Below are positions 29,808 to 38,462 of a DNA stretch of 64,000 bases, one piece after another. Each line of letters begins with the position of its first letter. The stretch's first letter is position 1. The notes beneath the pieces were generated by a model. The model worked only from the letters and a program-made list of their open reading frames with translations. It did not search any database and was not told the origin of the DNA. The position numbers were made by a program, and so were the translations under genes. The stretch lies in contig JAPZSB010000010.1 in NCBI GenBank assembly GCA_027531565.1, forward strand, positions 124,001 to 188,000, given 5' to 3'. The DNA is from Beijerinckiaceae bacterium. GTDB taxonomy: Bacteria > Pseudomonadota > Alphaproteobacteria > Rhizobiales > Beijerinckiaceae.

Positions 29808-31136
29808 GTGACGTTTGAATGGCCGCCGAGGGCGGATGAGTTCTGGCTCGACAATCTGTCCTTGCCGGAGTGTCTGGTCCGTGTTGACGGGCTTTCAGGC
29901 CCTGCGCCGGATGACCGGCTGCGCGCCTATGCGCTGCTGATCCGGGCAGGCCGGATCGCACGCCTTGTCAAGGGAAGGGCCCCTGCGGACGGGCTTCTTG
30001 TTGTCGATGCCGGCCGGCGCCTGGCGATGCCGGCCTTCGTCGATGTTCACACCCATCTCGACAAGGGGCACATTGTCAGCCGCGCCCCCAATCCGGATGG
30101 CACGTTCTTCGGGGCGCGGGAAACCGTCGGGCGGGACCGCGAGGCCCGATGGGATGCCGAGGATGTCCGGGCGCGGATGAGTTTCGCACTCCGTGCCGCC
30201 TATGCCCACGGGACCGGGGCAATCCGCACCCATCTCGATTCCATCGGCAAGCAGATCGAAATTTCCTGGCCGGTCTTCGATGAGGTCCGTGCGGAATGGC
30301 GGGGCCGGATTACGCTTCAGGCCGTCTGCCTGATGCCGATCGTGTCGGTCATCGATCTTCCGGATGAATTCGAGGCCGTTCTGCGCCAGATCCGTCGATA
30401 TGGCGGGGTTCTCGGTGCCGTGACCTTCCTGGGAGAGAGACCGGATGCGAAACTGGATGCCGCGCTCGACCGTATGATCGAGGTTGCGAAGGCCGAGGGT
30501 TTCGATCTCGATTTCCACGTCGACGAGAGTGATTCACCCGATGCCCGCAGTCTCGAGCGAATCGCGGATGCCCTGATCCGCCATCGTTTCACCGGCAAGG
30601 CGCTGGCCGGGCATTGCTGCTCACTGGCACTCATGGAGGATGGTGAACGCGCCCGGGTCATCGGCAAGCTGGCGGAAGCGGGGCTGAACGTGGTCTCTCT
30701 GCCGATGTGCAATCTCTACCTGCAGGACAGGCAAACGGGCCGCACGCCGCGCTGGCGCGGCGTGGCTCCCCTGCATGAACTGGATGCGGCCGGAGTTGCC
30801 ACGATGGTTTCCTCCGACAATACGCGGGACCCCTTTTACGCCTATGGTGATCTGGATGCTGTCGAGGTCTTCCGGGAGGCAACGCGGATCCTGCATTTCG
30901 ACCACGCTGCCCGACCCTGGCTCGAGGCGATCACGACGCGGCCAGCCAGCCAGATGCGGCTCGACGGCGCGGGTGTGTTCGCGGAGGGGCAACCGGCCGA
31001 TTTCGTGCTCTTCGAGGCGCGGACGCTCAATGAATGGCTTTGCCGACCGCAAGCCGACAGGCGCGTCATCCGGGGCGGCAAGCTTGTTGCCGAGCGGCCG
31101 CCAGCCTATTCCGACCTTGATTCCCTCTCGGCCTGA
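29808..31136 (+). CDS. Cytosine deaminase-like metal-dependent amidohydrolase
   Basis: 442 residues from GTG 29808. It has the layout of CodA-type enzymes, which hydrolyse C-N bonds of cyclic amides or amidines. The metal site is complete: H81 and H83 (VDVHTHLDKG), H237 followed by E240 (DFHVDES), H269 (LAGHCCSLA) and D337 (VSSDNTRDPFY). These match the HxH, H-E, H and D of E. coli CodA in order. Substrate-pocket residues differ from CodA enough that cytosine should not be assumed. It is followed after 21 bases by an FAD oxidase and a flavodoxin-fold oxidoreductase, and belongs to the 29.8-39.3 kb block. No start codon other than GTG fits the conserved N-terminus. Confidence 0.85.
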   Translation: MTFEWPPRADEFWLDNLSLPECLVRVDGLSGPAPDDRLRAYALLIRAGRIARLVKGRAPADGLLVVDAGRRLAMPAFVDVHTHLDKGHIVSRAPNPDGTFFGARETVGRDREARWDAEDVRARMSFALRAAYAHGTGAIRTHLDSIGKQIEISWPVFDEVRAEWRGRITLQAVCLMPIVSVIDLPDEFEAVLRQIRRYGGVLGAVTFLGERPDAKLDAALDRMIEVAKAEGFDLDFHVDESDSPDARSLERIADALIRHRFTGKALAGHCCSLALMEDGERARVIGKLAEAGLNVVSLPMCNLYLQDRQTGRTPRWRGVAPLHELDAAGVATMVSSDNTRDPFYAYGDLDAVEVFREATRILHFDHAARPWLEAITTRPASQMRLDGAGVFAEGQPADFVLFEARTLNEWLCRPQADRRVIRGGKLVAERPPAYSDLDSLSA

Positions 31137-31157
31137 CAGACCGGCAAAGGACACGCC

Positions 31158-32570
31158 ATGCGTTACGACATCGCCACGCTCAAGACCCGGCTGGGCGGCA
31201 TCCGGTTCGACGAGAACCCGGCTATCCTCAAGCAGAAGAGCCGGGATTTCTACTGGTATTCGCCACCGCTCAAGCGTCAGCTCGATGCGGTGGTCGGGGA
31301 TATCATCGTCCAGCCGGCCAGTGAGGATGAGTTGGTCGCGGTCCTGTCGGAATGCCACCACCTGGGAATTCCGGTCACGCCGCGGGGGACGGGAACGGGC
31401 AATTACGGCCAGGCCATGCCGCTTTCGGGGGGCGTGGTGCTCGATCTCTCGGCGATGAAAGCCGTCAAATCGATTGGGCCGGGGCGGGTGGTCACCGAAC
31501 CGGGGGCCATCCTGTCGGAAATCGACCATGAGACGCGGGCGCGGTCCGGCCAGGAATTGCGGCTGCATCCTTCGACCTACCATACGGCCACCCTTGGCGG
31601 CTTCATCGCCGGTGGCTCGGGCGGAGTGGGCTCGATCCGCTGGGGCGGGCTTCGGGATTACGGCAACATCATCCGCCTCAAGGTCGTGACAATGGAGGAG
31701 AATCCACGGATTCTCGAATTGTCCGGTGATGATCTGCTCAAGGTGGCGCATGCCTATGGCACCAATGGCATCATTACCGAATGCGAGGTTCCGCTGGCCA
31801 CCGCCTATCCGTGGATCGATGTGCTGGTCGGGTTCGATGACCTGCGGCGGGCCACGGAGTTCGCCAACCTGCTGGGCGAGCAGGATGGCCTCCTCCTGAA
31901 GGAACTCGGCGTCGTGGCCGCACCGATCCCGCATGACACGTTCATGCGGCACAGGAAGTTCCTGCCGCGCGAGAAGCATGTGGTCATGGTCATGGTTGCG
32001 GATTTTGCGCTGCAGCCAATGCTGGCCTTCATGCGGCGGTTCAAGGGTGCAGAATTGCTGATGCAATCCGACCTGCTGGGCGAGGACGAGAAGAAAGGCC
32101 TGCCGCCGGTCTTCGAATTGTCCTGGAACCATACCACGCTTCGCGCATTGCGTGTCGACCCGGCCTGGACCTACCTGCAGGTGCTCTACCCCTTCCCGAA
32201 CCAGGTCGAACTGGTCGAAAGGATCCATGCCCGGTTCGGGGACGAGGTGCCCTGCCATCTCGAATTCGTCCGGTTCGACGGCAAGGTGACCTGTTTCGGG
32301 TTGCCCCTTGTCCGGTTCACGACCGAGGAGCGGCTGGAGGAGATCATGGCCATCCACGAGGAAATGGGAGCGCCGATCTTCAATCCGCATCGCTACACGC
32401 TTGAAGAAGGCGGGATGAAGCAGACGGACGAAACCCAGCTTGCCTTCAAGCGCGAGGCGGATCCGCAGGGCCTGCTGAACCCGGGCAAGATGATTGCCTG
32501 GGAAGATCCGAGCTATGACTACAAGAGTGGGAAAACCTTTTTGTTCAAGGGCCTTGAGACTGGAATCTGA
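31158..32570 (+). CDS. FAD-binding oxidase, GlcD/VAO type (copy 1)
   Basis: 470 residues. The PCMH-type FAD domain covers about 45-220: DIIVQPASEDELVAVL, TPRGTGTGNYGQAMPLSGGVV (pyrophosphate loop), LRLHPSTYHTATLGGFIAGGSGG and YGTNGIITECEVPL. The C-terminal part is substrate-binding and ends in the family signature LLNPGKM. Relatives oxidise 2-hydroxyacids, lactones or cyclic compounds. No covalent-FAD His is evident. It is a clear paralogue of the minus-strand gene ending at 34986: SRDF-WYSP, TGNYGQA-PL and AGGSGGVGS are shared. It lies 8 bases before a flavodoxin-fold oxidoreductase. Confidence 0.85.
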   Translation: MRYDIATLKTRLGGIRFDENPAILKQKSRDFYWYSPPLKRQLDAVVGDIIVQPASEDELVAVLSECHHLGIPVTPRGTGTGNYGQAMPLSGGVVLDLSAMKAVKSIGPGRVVTEPGAILSEIDHETRARSGQELRLHPSTYHTATLGGFIAGGSGGVGSIRWGGLRDYGNIIRLKVVTMEENPRILELSGDDLLKVAHAYGTNGIITECEVPLATAYPWIDVLVGFDDLRRATEFANLLGEQDGLLLKELGVVAAPIPHDTFMRHRKFLPREKHVVMVMVADFALQPMLAFMRRFKGAELLMQSDLLGEDEKKGLPPVFELSWNHTTLRALRVDPAWTYLQVLYPFPNQVELVERIHARFGDEVPCHLEFVRFDGKVTCFGLPLVRFTTEERLEEIMAIHEEMGAPIFNPHRYTLEEGGMKQTDETQLAFKREADPQGLLNPGKMIAWEDPSYDYKSGKTFLFKGLETGI

Positions 32571-32578
32571 GGCGGCGC

Positions 32579-33169
32579 ATGAAGATCCTTCTGGTCTATT
32601 GCCATCCTCGGCGCGGCAGCTTCACGGAGGCCGCGCGGGACGCGGCCATCGCGGCGCTGAAAGGGGCAGGCCACGAGATCGACCTGCTCGATCTCTATGC
32701 CGAAGGGTTCAATCCGGTCATGAGCGAGGCCGAGCGTGCCGGCTACCATACGCGTGGCGAGAACCGGCTGCCGGTGGCCGATCATCTCGACCGGGTGAAG
32801 GCGGCGGACGGGCTGGTCTTTGTCTACCCGACCTGGTGGTATGCCCAGCCGGCAATGCTGAAGGGCTGGCTCGAACGGGTGCTGATCCCGCACGAGACGT
32901 TCACCATGCCGGAGGGAAACCAGCCGATCCGCGGCCTGATGCAGAATATCCGGCTGATTGCGGTGGTGACCAGCCTCGGTTCGCCGAAATGGTGGTGGTG
33001 GCTGGTGGGGCGGCCGGGCCAGCGGATCCTTCTCACCGGCATCCGCGTGCTGTGCCATCCGAAATGCCGGACGATCTGGCTGGCCCTGCACCGGATCGAC
33101 GTGGTCGGCGAGGAAGCACGGAGGTCGCATCTGGAGCGGGTGCGGTCGGTGCTGGGCGCGGTCCGTTGA
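32579..33169 (+). CDS. NAD(P)H dehydrogenase (quinone)-like flavodoxin-fold protein (copy 1)
   Basis: 196 residues of the NQO1/MdaB-like family. The N-terminus KILLVYCHPRRGSF binds the FMN/FAD phosphate. VFVYPTWWYAQPAMLKGW is the flavin-contact loop. An unusual WWWW stretch follows at about 138-141, with a hydrophobic C-terminal half. It could reduce quinones or accept electrons in the pathway of the preceding FAD oxidase, which it follows by 8 bases. It has a paralogue on the opposite strand (34402-34989), also beside an FAD oxidase. Confidence 0.82.
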   Translation: MKILLVYCHPRRGSFTEAARDAAIAALKGAGHEIDLLDLYAEGFNPVMSEAERAGYHTRGENRLPVADHLDRVKAADGLVFVYPTWWYAQPAMLKGWLERVLIPHETFTMPEGNQPIRGLMQNIRLIAVVTSLGSPKWWWWLVGRPGQRILLTGIRVLCHPKCRTIWLALHRIDVVGEEARRSHLERVRSVLGAVR

Positions 33170-33196
33170 GCCGGAACGGTTGTCGAGCCTCAGGGC

Positions 33197-33523
33197 TCAG
33201 CGCTTCAGAAAGGGCGTGACCTTGCGTTCCAGCAAGGCAACGAGTTCCGGCTGCATGAACTGGAAGTCATCGGGGATGTCGAGGCAGACGATGCGCTTCC
33301 CCTTGAGATATCGTGCGTATTTCTGCGAAAGCTTCGAGCGATGGCGTTTTTCCATCACGAAGATGATATCGGCCCATTCCACTTGCTCCGCAGAAAGCAC
33401 GATGTCGGCAGTATTCAGCAGACCGGCCGAATCGGTCTCGATGCCGGGCCGGCCCGCAAAGACCTGTTCGGCGGTGGGGCTTCGCAGACGATTGGCGGAA
33501 CACACGAAAAGCAGGTTTGTCAC
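33197..33523 (-). CDS. Small low-molecular-weight tyrosine phosphatase-like protein
   Basis: 108 residues, shorter than ordinary LMW-PTPs. The phosphate loop is intact: C8 and R14 in VCSANRLRSPTAE (CX5R-S). The candidate general acid is D85 in CLDIPDDF. This matches the predicted-phosphatase group related to arsenate-reductase/LMW-PTP folds. It starts with GTG, overlapping the creatininase stop by 4 bases (GTGA), so it is translated with that gene. The link between a phosphatase and a catabolic amidohydrolase is not obvious. Confidence 0.75.
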   Translation of the reverse strand: MTNLLFVCSANRLRSPTAEQVFAGRPGIETDSAGLLNTADIVLSAEQVEWADIIFVMEKRHRSKLSQKYARYLKGKRIVCLDIPDDFQFMQPELVALLERKVTPFLKR

Positions 33524-34323
33524 GCCAGCTGGTCCAACGGAAACCGCGCGACATCCTCCAGCAGCTCGATGAAGCGGGCGACCTGGAAATCGACGGCGCG
33601 GGCGCCTTTTTCGGCCGTGGCGAGATGGGCTTCGCCGGCGACGCCCTCGGGATGGTTATCCTCGGCGATCCAGGCCATCGAGGTGAAGCCGGTGACGCGC
33701 AACTGCTTGTATTCTCTCGCGTATCGGATCGAGTTCGGAACGAAATCCTGTGCCTTGTCCATGCGGACGCGGCTGCCTGCGAAATGCAGCATCACCGAGG
33801 TTTCGAAATCCCCGCCATGAATGCCATAGGCATTCTCGATATCCGAGAACAACCCTTCCGGCACGCCGAGCCGGCGCCAGGCGGTCTGGGCGACCAGCAT
33901 CTGGCAGCGGACGCGTAATTCCCGGGCGACGATGCCCTGGATCTCGACATTGCCACCATGCGAATTCACGATGACCAGCTTGCGGATGCCAGCCCGGGCC
34001 ACGCTTTCGCCGATCTCTGTCCAGGCGCGGATCAGCGTTTCGGCGCTCATGGTGATCGTGCCCGGCGAACGGAGATGTTCGTTGGATTTGCCCACGCACT
34101 GCAGGGGCAGGAACAGGACCGGGAGGTTATCGGGCAGGCGGGCGGCCACCGTGTCGCACATGCCTTGCGCGATCAGGGAATCGGTGCCGACAGAGAGATG
34201 CGGCCCGTGCTGCTCGACGGCCGCGATGGGCAGGACGGCGATGGTGCGCTCCTTGTCGAGCGCTGCAAAATCCCGTGCGGTCAGGTCGAACCAGTGGGTC
34301 TTGCGGGCGGTCGGGGTGTTCAT
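33520..34323 (-). CDS. Creatininase family amidohydrolase
   Basis: 267 residues from ATG 34323 (GAGG lies about 9 bases upstream). Members open cyclic amides, such as creatinine to creatine, or deformylate pathway intermediates, using two metal ions. The ligand set is visible: E37, H39 and D48 (AVEQHGPHLSVGTD), H122 (VNSHGGNVE) and H169 with E174 (GIHGGDFETS). Exact substrate unknown. Fused in expression with the phosphatase-like gene, and 78 bases downstream of the copy-2 oxidase module. Confidence 0.88.
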   Translation of the reverse strand: MNTPTARKTHWFDLTARDFAALDKERTIAVLPIAAVEQHGPHLSVGTDSLIAQGMCDTVAARLPDNLPVLFLPLQCVGKSNEHLRSPGTITMSAETLIRAWTEIGESVARAGIRKLVIVNSHGGNVEIQGIVARELRVRCQMLVAQTAWRRLGVPEGLFSDIENAYGIHGGDFETSVMLHFAGSRVRMDKAQDFVPNSIRYAREYKQLRVTGFTSMAWIAEDNHPEGVAGEAHLATAEKGARAVDFQVARFIELLEDVARFPLDQLA

Positions 34324-34401
34324 GAAAGCCTCACGGACGGAGAAACCGGGATTCGGGAATGAAAATCGGGCAGGACGGTGCCGCACGCAAGGCCGCGTGG
34401 C

Positions 34402-34989
34402 TCAGGAGAGACGGCCGAGTTCTGTCGAGACCCGGGCGATGAAGCCCTTGCGCTGGGCCTCGGTGGCGACATTCATGTGGTAGAGGGCGAGATAGCGGAT
34501 CCGCGCGCGGCGGGAGACGAACCAGCGCAGGTAGCGGGTGATCATCCTGCGCGGCGGATCGCCGACGACAAAGGCACGCCAGCGATCGCGGCCATAGGTG
34601 GAAATGCCGATGACCTGCCGGATATGGCCGAGCATCGGCTTCACATTCGCAGGATCGGACAGGTCGAAGGTGATGCCGGGCGAGAAGAGGCGGTCGAAGA
34701 AGCCCTTGAGCATGGCCGGAAAGCCGAAACACCAGGTCGGGAACTGCACGACCAGCGCCTCGGCGCGGTGCAGACGTTCGACATAGGTCTCGATGCCTTT
34801 CCGGTTGAGCGTCACGTCGTGGTATTCCCGCCGCATCTCGGCAGTGAGGATGGGCTCGAACCCCTCGGCATAGAGGTCGCAGAGATCGACCTCATGCCCG
34901 GCAGCGCGGAGGGCGGCGATCCCGGCATCGCGGATGGCGGCATGGAAGCTTTCGGCCAGCGGATGGCAATAGAGATAGAGAATTCTCAC
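34402..34989 (-). CDS. NAD(P)H dehydrogenase (quinone)-like flavodoxin-fold protein (copy 2)
   Basis: 195 residues, paralogous to the gene at 32579-33169: both have YCHPxxxSF, an AALxxAGHEIDL-type helix and DLYAEGFxP. The flavin loop is VVQFPTWCFGFPAMLKGFFDRL. A basic C-terminal segment follows. The start ATG overlaps the stop of the copy-2 oxidase by 4 bases (ATGA), so both are translationally coupled. Confidence 0.82.
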   Translation of the reverse strand: MRILYLYCHPLAESFHAAIRDAGIAALRAAGHEVDLCDLYAEGFEPILTAEMRREYHDVTLNRKGIETYVERLHRAEALVVQFPTWCFGFPAMLKGFFDRLFSPGITFDLSDPANVKPMLGHIRQVIGISTYGRDRWRAFVVGDPPRRMITRYLRWFVSRRARIRYLALYHMNVATEAQRKGFIARVSTELGRLS

Positions 34990-36374
34990 GCCTTCACCGG
35001 CACATAGGATCGCATCTTGCCCGGATTGAGCAGGCCATAGGGGTCGATCTCGGCCTTGAAGCCAAGCTGATCCGCATCGGCCCGCTTGTGGCGCGAGCCA
35101 TCCTCGAGGGTGACGACATGCGGATTGGCGATCATCACCCCGCAGGCCTCATGCGCGGCGATGATCTCGTAGAGGCGCTCCTTCGTGGTGTAGCGGATGA
35201 CCGGCAGGGCGGAGCAGGTGAGATGGCCACCGAAGCGGATGAATTCGCAATGCGGGATCATCTCTTCCGGGAAAAGAGCCGCCATTTCGAGGATGCTCTC
35301 GACAAAGCGGGCCTGCGGGAAGAGGCATTGCAGGTAGGTGACCGAGCGATCCGCCTTCAGCATCTGCAGCGTGGTGTGGTTCCAGGTGTACTCGTAGAGC
35401 GGGGTGCTGCCCGGCTCCTCGCGCGTGGGGGTTTCAAGCGTGATCGTGCCGCGCGCGCCGACGATGTCGCGGAAGCTCTCGAGCGACGGTTCGGCGATCA
35501 TGCAGGCCATGACCGGCTGGCCCTCCGGACAATGGGGCTTCAGCTGGCCGAAATAATCAGGCAGGGGCCAGGCAATCGGCGAAAGCAGCTTCTTGATGAC
35601 GCCGTCGGCGCGGGCCACGTCCTGGCCGATGGCGAGGAGCGTGGCGTAATCCGGCGCGGCAACGAGCACATCGACCCACGGATAGGCCGGGGCGAGCGGC
35701 ATTTCGAGCGCGGTGATGATGCCGGTCGTGCCGTAGGCCCGGTTGATCTTCTGGGCAGCATCGCCGCGCAACTCGATCACGCGCGGGGTTTCCTCGACCG
35801 TGACGATACGCGCCGCGAGAATGTTGCCGGGTTCGCGCAGGCCACCATAAGTGACCGAGCCGACGCCGCCGGAGCCGCCGGCGACGAAGCCACCGATCGT
35901 CGCGGTGCGCTTGGTCGAGGGATGCATGCGCAATTCCCAGCCCTGCGGGCGCAATTCGGCGTCGAGCTTGCCCATATTCGCGCCGGCCCCGACCCGGATA
36001 TGGCCAGGCCTGACCCATTCGATGGCCGTCAGCGCCTGCATATCCATCAGGACGCCGCGCTGCAGCGGCACGGCCTGGCCGTAATTGCCGGTCGCGCCGG
36101 CGCGCGGCGTGAGCGGGACACGATGCCGGGCACAGGCGGCGGCGACGCGGATCACCTCGGCCTCGGATTTCGGCGTGACAACGATATCGGCGCTCTTGCC
36201 CGTCAGTTCCTCGTTGAGGATGGGCGAATACCAGAAGAAGTCGCGGCTGCGCTTGCGGACCACCTTCTCCTCGGTCTCGACGGCAATGCCGTCGATCTCG
36301 GCGAGGACCGCGAGGATGGCGGACGGAAGGTCGGTTGCGGCCGGTGTTTCGGCCTTGGCGAGAGCGGCTGTCAT
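34986..36374 (-). CDS. FAD-binding oxidase, GlcD/VAO type (copy 2)
   Basis: 462 residues from ATG 36374, with GGGGA about 5 bases upstream on the minus strand. Same domain order as copy 1: ADIVVTPKSEAEVIRVA, TPRAGATGNYGQAVPLQRG, LRMHPSTKRTATIGGFVAGG, YGTTGIITALEMPL, and the terminal LLNPGKM. The N-terminus is about 20 residues longer than in copy 1. It is divergent from the ABC importer genes, so both may share control from the 253-base gap. Substrate unknown; two copies with the same partner suggest two related or successive oxidations. Confidence 0.85.
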   Translation of the reverse strand: MTAALAKAETPAATDLPSAILAVLAEIDGIAVETEEKVVRKRSRDFFWYSPILNEELTGKSADIVVTPKSEAEVIRVAAACARHRVPLTPRAGATGNYGQAVPLQRGVLMDMQALTAIEWVRPGHIRVGAGANMGKLDAELRPQGWELRMHPSTKRTATIGGFVAGGSGGVGSVTYGGLREPGNILAARIVTVEETPRVIELRGDAAQKINRAYGTTGIITALEMPLAPAYPWVDVLVAAPDYATLLAIGQDVARADGVIKKLLSPIAWPLPDYFGQLKPHCPEGQPVMACMIAEPSLESFRDIVGARGTITLETPTREEPGSTPLYEYTWNHTTLQMLKADRSVTYLQCLFPQARFVESILEMAALFPEEMIPHCEFIRFGGHLTCSALPVIRYTTKERLYEIIAAHEACGVMIANPHVVTLEDGSRHKRADADQLGFKAEIDPYGLLNPGKMRSYVPVKA

Positions 36375-36458
36375 GCATGTCCCCGGGGTCTGAATGTGCT
36401 GATACGCTAGCAATCGTCAGACCAGCCTGCAACGCATTGCCGCAGCGGTTGGTGACAA

Positions 36459-36515
36459 GCCAAAATTGGCCTGCCAGCCGCCTAGGCAGCGTGACGGCTT
36501 GGCGGCATAATGCCG
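36459..36515. promoter_or_regulatory. Two palindromes in the oxidase/importer divergent region
   Basis: GCCAA-AA-TTGGC (36459-36470) and CGGCAT-A-ATGCCG (36503-36515) lie 33 bases apart in the 253-base gap between the copy-2 oxidase and the importer receptor. Either may bind a regulator of the block. No regulator gene is found next to it. I saw no thiamine-riboswitch core in the gap. Confidence 0.4.
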
Positions 36516-36627
36516 AAAACGAAGGCAGGTTGCGCATTCGGTATGTCGCGAAGAAACGGCATAGGCGTTGCTTGGTTTCAGGGGAGCGTGCCGAGGGCAC
36601 GGACAAGCACAAGCGGAGGCGAATTCC

Positions 36628-37647
36628 ATGATGTCGAAATTCCGGATCGATCGCAGGGCGGCCCTTGGCCTCATCGGCGGCTCCATGCTGACGCCGGTTG
36701 TCGGCGGGCGCGTGAGTGCCCAGACCCTCGACAAGGTGAGCTACCAGACGAACTGGCGCGCCCAGGCCGAGCATGGTGGCTTTTATTACGCCGTCGCGAA
36801 CGGCATCTACAAGAAATACGGCATCGATGCGGATATCCGCATGGGCGGCCCGCAACAGAACCCGTCGCAGCTGCTGCTCGGCGGGGCGGTCGACATGATC
36901 ATGTCGAATTCCTTCGAGGCGATCCGCTATGTCGAGCAGAAGCTGCCCTTCCTCTGCATCGCGTCGATCTTCCAGAAGGATCCGCAGGTCATCATCTGCC
37001 ATCCGGGGCAGGGCAATGATGATTTCGCCTCGCTGAAGGGCAAGCCGATCCTCGTCGGCGCCGCCGGCCGGACCTCGTACTGGCCGTTCCTTAAGGCGAA
37101 GTTCGGCTATTCCGACGAGCAGATCCGGCCGTACACGTTCAACATGGCGCCGTTCCTGGCTGACAAGAAGGTGTGCCAGCAGGGCTTCCTCTCGTCGGAG
37201 CCGTTTGCGATCCAGAAGGAAGGCGGCGTGACGCCGCTCGTCCATCTCATCGCCGATGCCGGCTTCGCCAATTACAACACGACGATCAACATCTCCGAGA
37301 AGATGGTGAAGGAGAAGAAGGATGTCGTGCAGCGCTTCGTGACCGCGAGCCTCGAGGGCTGGGCGGCCTACATGAAGAACGGCCCGGAAAATGCGGCCGC
37401 CAATGCGCTGATCAAGAAGGACAACCCGGACATGACCGATGACAAGATCGCCTATGCGATCAAGGTCATGACCGAGCGCGGGATCGTGATGTCGGGCGAT
37501 GCGCTGAAGCTCGGCGTCGGCGCGATGACCGATGCCCGCTGGGAGACCTTCTACAAGGACATGAACGGGGCGGGCGTGTTTCCCTCGGGCATCGACTTCA
37601 AGAAGGCCTACAGCCTGGAATTCATCAACAAGGGCGTCGGCGTTTGA
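36628..37647 (+). CDS. NMT1/THI5-like ABC transporter substrate-binding protein
   Basis: 339-residue periplasmic receptor of the NMT1/THI5-like group (nitrate/taurine/pyrimidine-like). The N-terminus contains DRRAALGLIGG followed by a hydrophobic run and a VSAQ cut site; the Arg pair suggests Tat export. VSYQTNWRAQAEHGGFYYAVANGIYKKYGID is the typical first-lobe opening. GCGGAGGCG precedes ATG 36628. It heads an operon with its ATPase and permease. The family covers several substrates; given the neighbours, an N-heterocycle or cyclic amide is plausible but inferred. Confidence 0.88.
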   Translation: MMSKFRIDRRAALGLIGGSMLTPVVGGRVSAQTLDKVSYQTNWRAQAEHGGFYYAVANGIYKKYGIDADIRMGGPQQNPSQLLLGGAVDMIMSNSFEAIRYVEQKLPFLCIASIFQKDPQVIICHPGQGNDDFASLKGKPILVGAAGRTSYWPFLKAKFGYSDEQIRPYTFNMAPFLADKKVCQQGFLSSEPFAIQKEGGVTPLVHLIADAGFANYNTTINISEKMVKEKKDVVQRFVTASLEGWAAYMKNGPENAAANALIKKDNPDMTDDKIAYAIKVMTERGIVMSGDALKLGVGAMTDARWETFYKDMNGAGVFPSGIDFKKAYSLEFINKGVGV

Positions 37648-38462
37648 TCGTATCCGGCGTGACCGAAGCGCCTCCGCAGGGACGGGCGGGCCAACGCCCG
37701 CTCGTCTCGATCCGGCGTCTCTCGAAGAAGTTCTCCAACGGCACGTTGGCCCTGCGGGATGTCGATCTCGACCTGTTTCCGGGCGAGTTCGTCAGCCTGC
37801 TGGGGCCGTCTGGCTGCGGCAAGTCGACCTTGCTCCGGATCATCTCCGACCTGTCCCAGCCGAGTGCCGGGACGATCGAATGGCCGGGGGCGGAGCGGGC
37901 CGATGCCTATGGCAAGGAAGAGCACAGCCTCGGTTTCGTGTTCCAGGAGCCGACGCTCATGCCCTGGGCGCAGACGCTCGACAACGTGACGCTGCCGCTC
38001 CGGCTGAAGCGCATGGCCACCAGCGAGGCGAATGCCCGCGCCGAGGCGATGCTCGCGCTGGTCGGGCTGAGGGGATTCGAGAAAGCCTATCCGCGCGAGC
38101 TTTCGGGCGGGATGAAGATGCGCGTCTCCATCGCCCGCGCGCTGGTGACCGAGCCGAAGGTGCTGCTGATGGACGAGCCCTTCGCGGCGCTCGACGAGAT
38201 CACGCGGCACAAGCTCAATGACGACCTGCTGGCCGTCTGGGAGCGCAACCGCTTCACCGCCGTCTTCGTCACGCATTCGGTGTTCGAGAGCGTCTATCTC
38301 TCGCAGCGCATCGTGGTGATGGCCGCGCGGCCCGGCCGGGTGATGAGCGAACTGCAGGTCGATGCGCCGTTTCCGCGGGACAACCTGTTCCGCACCTCGG
38401 CCGAATATGCCCATCTCTGCCGCCTCGGCTCCGAGGCGCTGAAGGCTGCCATCGAGGCATGA
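37644..38462 (+). CDS. ABC transporter ATP-binding protein (SsuB/TauB/ThiQ-like)
   Basis: 272-residue ATPase. Walker A is GPSGCGKST (54-62), the Q-loop is FVFQEPTLMPW, the signature is LSGGMKMRVSIARAL, Walker B is LLMDEPFAALDE, and the switch His is in FVTHSVFES. The start is TTG at 37644, overlapping the receptor stop by 4 bases. GTG at 37659 is an alternative. It belongs to the same transporter as the flanking genes. Confidence 0.9.
   Translation: MIVSGVTEAPPQGRAGQRPLVSIRRLSKKFSNGTLALRDVDLDLFPGEFVSLLGPSGCGKSTLLRIISDLSQPSAGTIEWPGAERADAYGKEEHSLGFVFQEPTLMPWAQTLDNVTLPLRLKRMATSEANARAEAMLALVGLRGFEKAYPRELSGGMKMRVSIARALVTEPKVLLMDEPFAALDEITRHKLNDDLLAVWERNRFTAVFVTHSVFESVYLSQRIVVMAARPGRVMSELQVDAPFPRDNLFRTSAEYAHLCRLGSEALKAAIEA

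Noticed and set aside
29446-29811. 121-codon ORF before the amidohydrolase
   Set aside because: No domain, no ribosome site, overlaps the amidohydrolase start; treated as leader sequence.
36375-36627. Thiamine (TPP) riboswitch before the NMT1/THI5-like receptor
   Set aside because: The conserved core sequences of the TPP aptamer were not found.
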